Of a stretch of 64,000 nucleotides of DNA, positions 59,500-64,000 are shown piece after piece. Position 1 is the stretch's first letter. Each line of letters opens with the position of its first letter. The notes under the pieces are model-generated. The model was not told where the DNA came from. It saw only the letters and a list, made by a program, of their open reading frames with translations, and did no database searches. This DNA is from Prorocentrum cordatum. Taxonomy: Eukaryota > Sar > Dinophyceae > Prorocentrales > Prorocentraceae. Made by a program: the position numbers and the translations under genes. Location: NCBI GenBank assembly GCA_963575745.1, contig CAUYUJ010014356.1:185105-249104 (forward strand). Reading direction: 5' to 3'.

Positions 59500-60080
59500 T
59501 ACTCCCGGGGGCTCCCTGGGCGGCCATGGCGCCTCCCTGGGGCCCTCCGAGGCTTCCATGACGGCCCAGGAGCCCCCCAAGACGGTCCAAGAGGCCGAAC
59601 GATCGCTCAAAAACGGTCCAAAAGGCCCAAGACGGTCCATGAGGCCCCCAGGAGGCCCCGAGTCGCCTAACGATCGCTCGAAGACATCCGAGATGGTTTC
59701 AAGACGGCCCAAGAGGCCTCAAAAAGGCCTCCCAAGAGGGTGCCAAGAGGCACAAACCATGGATTTTGAAATATGATTTGGGCGTTCCCGATTGTTCGGC
59801 TTTCCGACGCTCAAAGACCGCTCAACAGGCCCCCAAGACCACCCCAAAACGGACCAAGAGGCCTCCAAGAGGGCCCCAAGACGGCCTAAGAGCGCCCCGA
59901 GACGGCCCAAGAGGCGCCCAAGACGGCCTAAGAGCGCCCCTAGACGGCCCCCAAAAACTGCCCAAAAGAGGGAACACGAACCGACAATCCGAGCCTTCCG
60001 CCCCAAGAGACCCCAAGGAGGACCCAAGAGGCACCCAAGGGGTGCCCAAGAGGCCCCCAAGAGGCCCCAAGAGTGACCAG
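59500..60080. repeat. F20 CCAAGAGG degenerate satellite, best tract
   Basis: Dense words GGCCCAAGACGG, GAGGCCCCCAAGAGG, CCCCAAGACGGCC and CCCAAGAGGC, spaced irregularly by about 10-20 bp. Similar tracts lie at 7.75, 8.74, 17.3 (inverted), 27.5 and 39.3 kb. Confidence 0.85.
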
Positions 60081-60125
60081 GCAGATCAGTCCAGCTTAGG
60101 CAGGCAGGCGCCACTGCCAGAACGA

Positions 60126-60300
60126 TTATGAGTCAGCCTCCAAGGGCGGCTGTGGTGTGGGGGTCTGCTCTCGCTGGGCATTCTGAGCACAGAGCACAAA
60201 CTCCACGCTTTGCGTGTCGCGGCACCCCGTGCAGATGACACCGCCCAGCGAAATCCAGGGGCTCGCTTTCACAAAATCCTCACAACTTCCGCCAGACTCC
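60126..60300 (-). CDS. Possible terminal exon
   Basis: On the minus strand an acceptor-like TTGCATTGCAG is followed by the frame ESGGSCEDFVKASPWISLGG, VICTGCRDTQSVEFVLCAQN and AQREQTPTPQPPLEADS, with TAA at 60128-60126. The unique sequence and even codon use favour coding. Function unknown; the Cys-containing ICTGC stretch is not enough to call a zinc site. Confidence 0.45.
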
Positions 60301-60419
60301 CTGCAATGCAAGCGCTGATGGGGGAACTATCGCATGTGGCGACCTCTTCGGCGTTACATGTTACGGTCCTCTGGAGCCTGGGGACAAGGGCTGTCAAAGC
60401 CTATTGCCTCGTGGACGAT

Positions 60420-60560
60420 TCCTCGGGACCCGCGTTTGGCACGGCGGCAGAGCCTGCCGCATGTACCAGGACAGACAGCGCCTGGACTCAACATCTTTAC
60501 TGGCCATCTCCTGCAGCCTTTGAACGGCGATCACGATCAATGGCGCGCCTGGGAGGACTG
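60420..60560 (-). other. Exon-like fragment, function unknown
   Basis: The minus frame reads PLIVIAVQRLQEMASKDVES and RRCLSWYMRQALPPCQTRVP before the stop at 60394. May be upstream of the terminal exon at 60126. Confidence 0.3.
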
Positions 60561-60830
60561 GGCGGGCGGGAGAAATTTTTGAGCACGAGCCTCCTCCGAG
60601 GTATGCCAGACGCTCTCCTGGACCGTCGCGGCCCCCTCCGCCTCTGCCCGCCCCCCCCGCCCCCGCCCCATCCCCCCGGAGGCCCCCCCGCGGGCTCCAG
60701 CCGAAGAACCACCACGGACACCACGCGGACCACCTGGTCTGCCCAAGCCATTGACAGTGCACCACTCATGGGGGAAGAGCAAGTTATGGGAGAAGCACGG
60801 GAGAAGTCAGCGGGGGAGGGGACCTGCGTC

Positions 60831-61376
60831 TCATACGGCGAGATGCAGGGTGAGATGGTGAAGCTGCAACAAGGAAAGTAGGGTATGGGAGAGAGGAGGC
60901 CGACGAGGATGCATCGGAAGGCTGTAGCAGGCAGTAATAGACAATGAAGCACGCTCCATCGCATCCAGCGCGCTTGTTTTATAAAACCATGAAAATGGAG
61001 TGGAACCCGAGGACATCTTGAGCCTAAGTCGAAGCTCTCCTCCCGGTCTCGGGACCCGAGCCACAGGAGACACGCAGTTTGCCCACCCCCAAAGCTCGGC
61101 CCTCCCATGACGGTGTAACGACCGACTCGAACTTGGGGGTGGGGCTTGTGACGAATTAGGATGTAAGCCTGTCCGGAACCTGCCCCCATGAGTGGCAAGA
61201 CCAGGGTGGGCGTTTCCTTCGCACACAGCCTCAAGGCCTGGCCCAGGCCTGCGATTGTCCTGCACGCTGGCACCAAGGCCCCGTCCGAACAGAACTGGCG
61301 CTTCGTGAACGAGCCCAGGCGCAGACGCCTGCGCTATCTCGCGCCCACGCACACGGCCACGGCTGGAGACGGCCAT
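60831..61376 (-). CDS. Exon-like open frame, 181 codons, function unknown
   Basis: The minus frame contains EAPVLFGRGLGASVQDNRRP, AELWGWANCVSPVARVPRPG, ELRLRLKMSSGSTPFSWFYK and TSALDAMERASLSITACYSL. GC is moderate, so an open frame this long is less likely to be chance. A second minus frame (61276-60497) overlaps. No family is recognised. Confidence 0.35.
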   Translation of the reverse strand: MAVSSRGRVRGREIAQASAPGLVHEAPVLFGRGLGASVQDNRRPGPGLEAVCEGNAHPGLATHGGRFRTGLHPNSSQAPPPSSSRSLHRHGRAELWGWANCVSPVARVPRPGGELRLRLKMSSGSTPFSWFYKTSALDAMERASLSITACYSLPMHPRRPPLSHTLLSLLQLHHLTLHLAV

Positions 61377-61409
61377 AGCTCCTTACAACTGGAGGGGAGG
61401 GGGGGGGAA

Positions 61410-61414
<5 letters not shown>

Positions 61415-61440
<26 letters not shown>

Positions 61441-61615
61441 GAGGAGGAGGAGGAGGAGGAGGAGGAGGAGGGAGGGAGGAGCAGGAGGTGGAGGAGGAGG
61501 AGGAGGAGGAGGAGGAGGAGGTGGAGGAGGAGGAGGAGGAGGAGGAGGAGAGGAGGAGGGAGGAGGAAGGAGGAGGAAGGAGGAGGAAGGAGGAGGAAGG
61601 AGGAGGAAGGAGGAG
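61415..61615. repeat. GGA array
   Basis: GGA repeats ending in AAGGAGGAAGGAGG units. Confidence 0.97.
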
Positions 61616-61860
61616 CTGGGGGCCGCAGCTCCCTCGGGGTCCAACTCTCGCGGCCGTGCAATGTGCGAGATTGGAGCGCCTCCCTACGTTCGCAGAGTGC
61701 TCCTCCAACGCCTCGTCGGCCTCGAGCTCTGAGAAACACGTCCACGACAAGGCAGCTTCGCAGATCGGCCGCGGCTCCGGCTCTCCGTGTGCTTCTTGGG
61801 AGCACGCAGCGTGCAGCCACCCGTGGAGCCTACCGAGCCACAGGGACACATGCTCGGCCC

Positions 61861-62040
61861 TACAGTCGGGGCCTTGACCTGAGGAACCCAAAATAAGGAA
61901 CGAGGCCCCTTTTTTCCATAAGTTAAACTTCGTTTTCCGATCGAAAGCATAAGGAGAACCTGAGGCAAGCTGCGAAACACTTAAGGAACGCGGAGCCCCT
62001 CCCCAACGAAAAGGGTTCCTTCTTCAGGGCCCCGACTGTA
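61861..62040. mobile_element. F7 foldback element, 180 bp
   Basis: TACAGTCGGGGCC at the left and GGCCCCGACTGTA at the right form a clean 13-bp inverted end. CTGAGGAAC and GTTCCTTCTTCAG continue the arms. GAGGCCCCTTTTTTCCATAA matches 18472-18651. Confidence 0.88.
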
Positions 62041-62204
62041 CGCTCGCAGGCTTCCACCAAGTCTCTTGCCCTGCTGGGAGACCCACCGCAGCGCAGCGCC
62101 AGCCTTGGCCCCGCTTGTCGGCCAGCTGATTTACCTCGGAACTCGGAGACCCGAGGGTCCTGAAGGGAGGTGGCCTCGGAGAGGCTCTTTCGGAGCCCAA
62201 CCTC

Positions 62205-62245
62205 AGGTAGGGCGTGCCCTCCTACAGGCGGATTTTGGACGACAG
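62205..62245. mobile_element. F1 MITE, solitary left end
   Basis: CAGGTAGGGCGTGCCCTCCT followed by ACAGGCGGATTTTGGACGAC. No right arm follows; a short TAA-rich stretch begins at 62259. Confidence 0.65.
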
Positions 62246-62290
62246 ATAGTCAATAAAATCATGTTAATAATAATAATACGGATAAAACAA

Positions 62291-62600
62291 CTAAATAAAG
62301 AAATCATGGAATTGCGCAAACACGGCCAACCATAATAGACACATCGTGACCAGACCTGACCCATCCAGCACAATCACTGCACACTTCGAGGGCCACGCCT
62401 GAGCTGCAAGGATGCAACTGAAGAGAAGGCACCGACTCGGGGAGAGACACTGCACACTTGCGCGAGACAGGCCATGCGCACCTGGCCATGGACGATCACG
62501 AGGTCGCACTTGCCCTGCTCCACCTTCGTGGGCAAAACACAATGCGCAGACCCACGGCCCTCGCAGTCCGGGCCCTCGGCTGAGACCCTCCGTGAGGGCG
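62291..62600 (-). CDS. Exon-like frames, possible terminal exon
   Basis: The minus frame 62631-62374 reads SAEGPDCEGRGSAHCVLPTK, VEQGKCDLVIVHGQVRMACL and AQVCSVSPRVGAFSSVASLQ. Near its end an acceptor-like CATCCTTGCAG allows a switch to the frame QAWPSKCAVIVLDGSGLVTM, CLLWLAVFAQFHDFFI, which stops at 62291. This could be two exons of one gene. No domain is recognised. Confidence 0.35.
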
Positions 62601-62705
62601 GCCCTGCGCCGAGGCCCGACGTGGAACGCATCCACGGGACCGCGCGTCCATGGGATCGCGCCTCGGCGTCTGGGCCGCGAACGGATCGACAACGGAAAGG
62701 TACTG

Positions 62706-62896
62706 TTAAATCGGGCCTGTCCCCCTACAGGGGGATTTTCGACGAAGAATGAAAAATCCCCCACAAATGCACCAAACAGGTGAAACAATACTCAAAAAGT
62801 AGTCCCCAGACTATTCTTGGACTATTTTTTACTATTTTGGGGGTATTTGTTATTTTTCGTCGAAAATCCCCCTGTAGGGGGCCAGGCCCGACCTGA
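62706..62896. mobile_element. F1 MITE with perfect flanking repeat AAGGTACTG
   Basis: TTAAATCGGGCCTGTCCCCC to GGGGGCCAGGCCCGACCTGA. AAGGTACTG occurs at 62697-62705 and 62896-62904. The arms are long: GGGGGATTTTCGACGAAGAA pairs with TTTCGTCGAAAATCCCCC. This is the most hairpin-like F1 copy. Confidence 0.9.
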
Positions 62897-63044
62897 AGGT
62901 ACTGCTACCGTCCCTCCCTGGACCTCTCCCAAGAGGTGCGCTCTGCACAGCCGGTCGAGGCAAACCAAGCCGTGGCGACGCGGGCCTCCCAGGAGGCCCC
63001 CCAACATCGAGGACCAACAAACTACAGTAGCATACACTTTCGGA

Positions 63045-63135
63045 TCAAACATCGAGGAACAACATCGAGGAGCAACATCGAGGAACAACATCGATATACT
63101 ACCAAACATCGAGGAACAACATCGAGGAGGAACAA
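63045..63135. repeat. 13-bp tandem repeat CATCGAGGAACAA
   Basis: Five to six units CATCGAGGAACAA, one GAGGAGCAA variant, one interrupted by TATACTACC. Confidence 0.9.
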
Positions 63136-63139
63136 ACAA

Positions 63140-63272
63140 CAAACTACAAGTCCGCGTGGATTACTTGGATCTGCGCTGGGCCCCCCTCCCTGGCGCGCGG
63201 AGCGCGCCGGGGGCGACGCCAGAGGCGCCGCCAGGGGGGCCCTAGCGCAGATCAGAGAAACCAGCGCGGAAC
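63140..63272. mobile_element. F2-like foldback core
   Basis: AGTCCGCGTGGATTACTTGG at the left and CAGAGAAACCAGCGCGGAAC at the right; CCCTGGCGCGCGGAGCGCGC as at 39.93 kb. Confidence 0.65.
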
Positions 63273-63277
63273 TCCGA

Positions 63278-63530
63278 CACTATCATGTGAAGGCAATCCG
63301 TCATTCATCGAGAAGACGAAATCGGGGGAGGGTAGTGGTAAGGATACCTTTCCTGGACATGCGATGTTTTGATTGTCCCATACGCGGCCACCGGACCTCC
63401 CGACACGATTATGTTAAGGCAATCCTTCATTCACCGAGAAGACGAAATCAGGGAGGGGCAGCGGTAACGATACCTCTCCTGGACATGCGATGTTCTGATT
63501 GTTCCATACGCGGCCACCGGACCTCCCGAC
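63278..63530. repeat. About 125-bp tandem duplication
   Basis: AAGGCAATCC…CATTCA, CGAGAAGACGAAATC, CCTGGACATGCGATGTT and ACGCGGCCACCGGACCTCCC occur twice, offset by about 125 bp. The frame LDMRCFDCPIRGHRTSR / LDMRCSDCSIRGHRTSR is preserved, but that follows from the duplication. Confidence 0.93.
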
Positions 63531-63619
63531 CCGCTCCCCAGAGCCAGCTCCGCATCCCGCGTCGTTCTTTGACGGTGCCGCGGCCTGAAGAAACACTCCC
63601 GCCCTGAGTTGTCCCCCTC

Positions 63620-63800
63620 TGCGATGTGTCGGACAGACGCAAGACTCGGGTTCGGGGGCCTCGGGCTGGCCTGCCTTGGGCCCTCGTGGAAGCGACGAGA
63701 CCCACTCGAAAACCCGGCGCGCGCTCCCGCTGCAGACGCCCCGCGGACACCGCGCCGTCGAGAGACCCCGGGGGCGCGCTCGTCGAAACGCGCCGGCCGG
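63620..63800 (-). other. Paralogue of the exon-like sequence at 55.1 kb
   Basis: The minus frame reads FRRARPRGLSTARCPRGVCS, GSARRVFEWVSSLPRGPKA and GQPEAPEPESCVCPT. It aligns with the 55070-55215 frame at RARP, GVCSG and GQ.E.PEP.S.V. Confidence 0.45.
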
Positions 63801-63824
63801 GCCGAGCTCCGGGGAGGAGGAAGG

Positions 63825-63908
63825 AGGAAGAGGGGGAGGAGGAGGAGGAGGAGGAGGAGACGGAGGAGGAGGAGGAGGAGGAGGAGGAGGAGGAGGAGGA
63901 GGAGGAGG
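63825..63908. repeat. GGA array
   Basis: A GGA run with one ACGGAGG interruption. The last 92 bases of the window show nothing further. Confidence 0.97.
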
Positions 63909-64000
63909 CCCGAGTCTGACGCTTCCCCCGAGGTGTGGCCGCGGCTCTGCTCGCCGCCCGCGGGGCACCTGCTCGATCAGCTTCGGGATCGGCGGGGAGC

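Noticed and set aside
63278-63530. Repeated peptide LDMRCxDCxIRGHRTSR as a zinc-binding repeat protein
   Set aside because: The repetition follows from a recent 125-bp DNA duplication, and there is no wider frame around it.
1-64000. Dinoflagellate spliced-leader relic (…TTTTGGCTCAAG)
   Set aside because: I looked for the 3' part of the leader and did not see it. Its absence neither supports nor excludes the organism guess.

Overview
This window looks like nuclear DNA of a GC-rich protist with a very large, repeat-saturated genome. A dinoflagellate (for example a Prorocentrum-like species) is my best guess. This rests on three things: dispersed foldback elements every few hundred bases, long GGA/TCC arrays, and a non-LTR retrotransposon, with little contiguous coding sequence. 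There is no operon structure, no bacterial promoter or Shine-Dalgarno pattern, no recognisable tRNA or rRNA, and no spliced-leader relic, so the assignment is inference.

The one clearly recognisable protein-coding element is a LINE-like retrotransposon on the minus strand, about 41715-47049. Its first frame (46967 to 43416) carries an AP-endonuclease-like domain and a reverse transcriptase, broken by one in-frame TGA between RT motifs A and B. The stop codon of that frame overlaps the start of a second frame (43416 to 41938) with C2H2-type zinc fingers, and the protein-like reading of that second frame changes frame twice. The whole element sits exactly between two GGA arrays.

Most of the rest is short foldback (MITE-like) elements. 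I grouped them by hand into more than twenty families, labelled F1-F24 below. Several copies have target-site duplications readable by eye: F1 (TTAAGTCGGG ends, 8-9 bp), F2 and F3 (5 bp), F4 (6 bp) and F5 (8-10 bp). Nested insertions give relative ages: F3 lies inside F13 at 36.4 kb, and F1 lies inside F3 at 34.6 kb.

Between the repeats are islands whose translation looks protein-like, mostly on the minus strand (2.5-4.2, 7.0-7.5, 11.1-11.4, 23.1-24.8, 28.1, 34.1-35.5, 37.8-41.5, 47.6, 52.2, 55.1, 57.5-59.2, 60.1-61.4, 62.3 and 63.6 kb). A few are on the plus strand (5.3-6.5 and 31.6 kb). I read these as exons or exon relics of intron-rich genes whose introns are full of foldback elements and GGA/TCC arrays. 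None could be assigned a function, and exon borders are guesses.

Layout: 0-2.5 kb foldbacks and a 73-bp minisatellite; 2.5-8.4 kb candidate exons; 8.4-22.4 kb TCC/GGA arrays and dense foldbacks; 22.5-28.6 kb exon-like islands and satellites; 28.6-41.5 kb arrays, nested elements and minus-strand exon-like islands; 41.7-47.05 kb retrotransposon; 47-57 kb foldbacks, arrays and a long GAT tract; 57.5-64 kb minus-strand candidate gene ends with interspersed elements.
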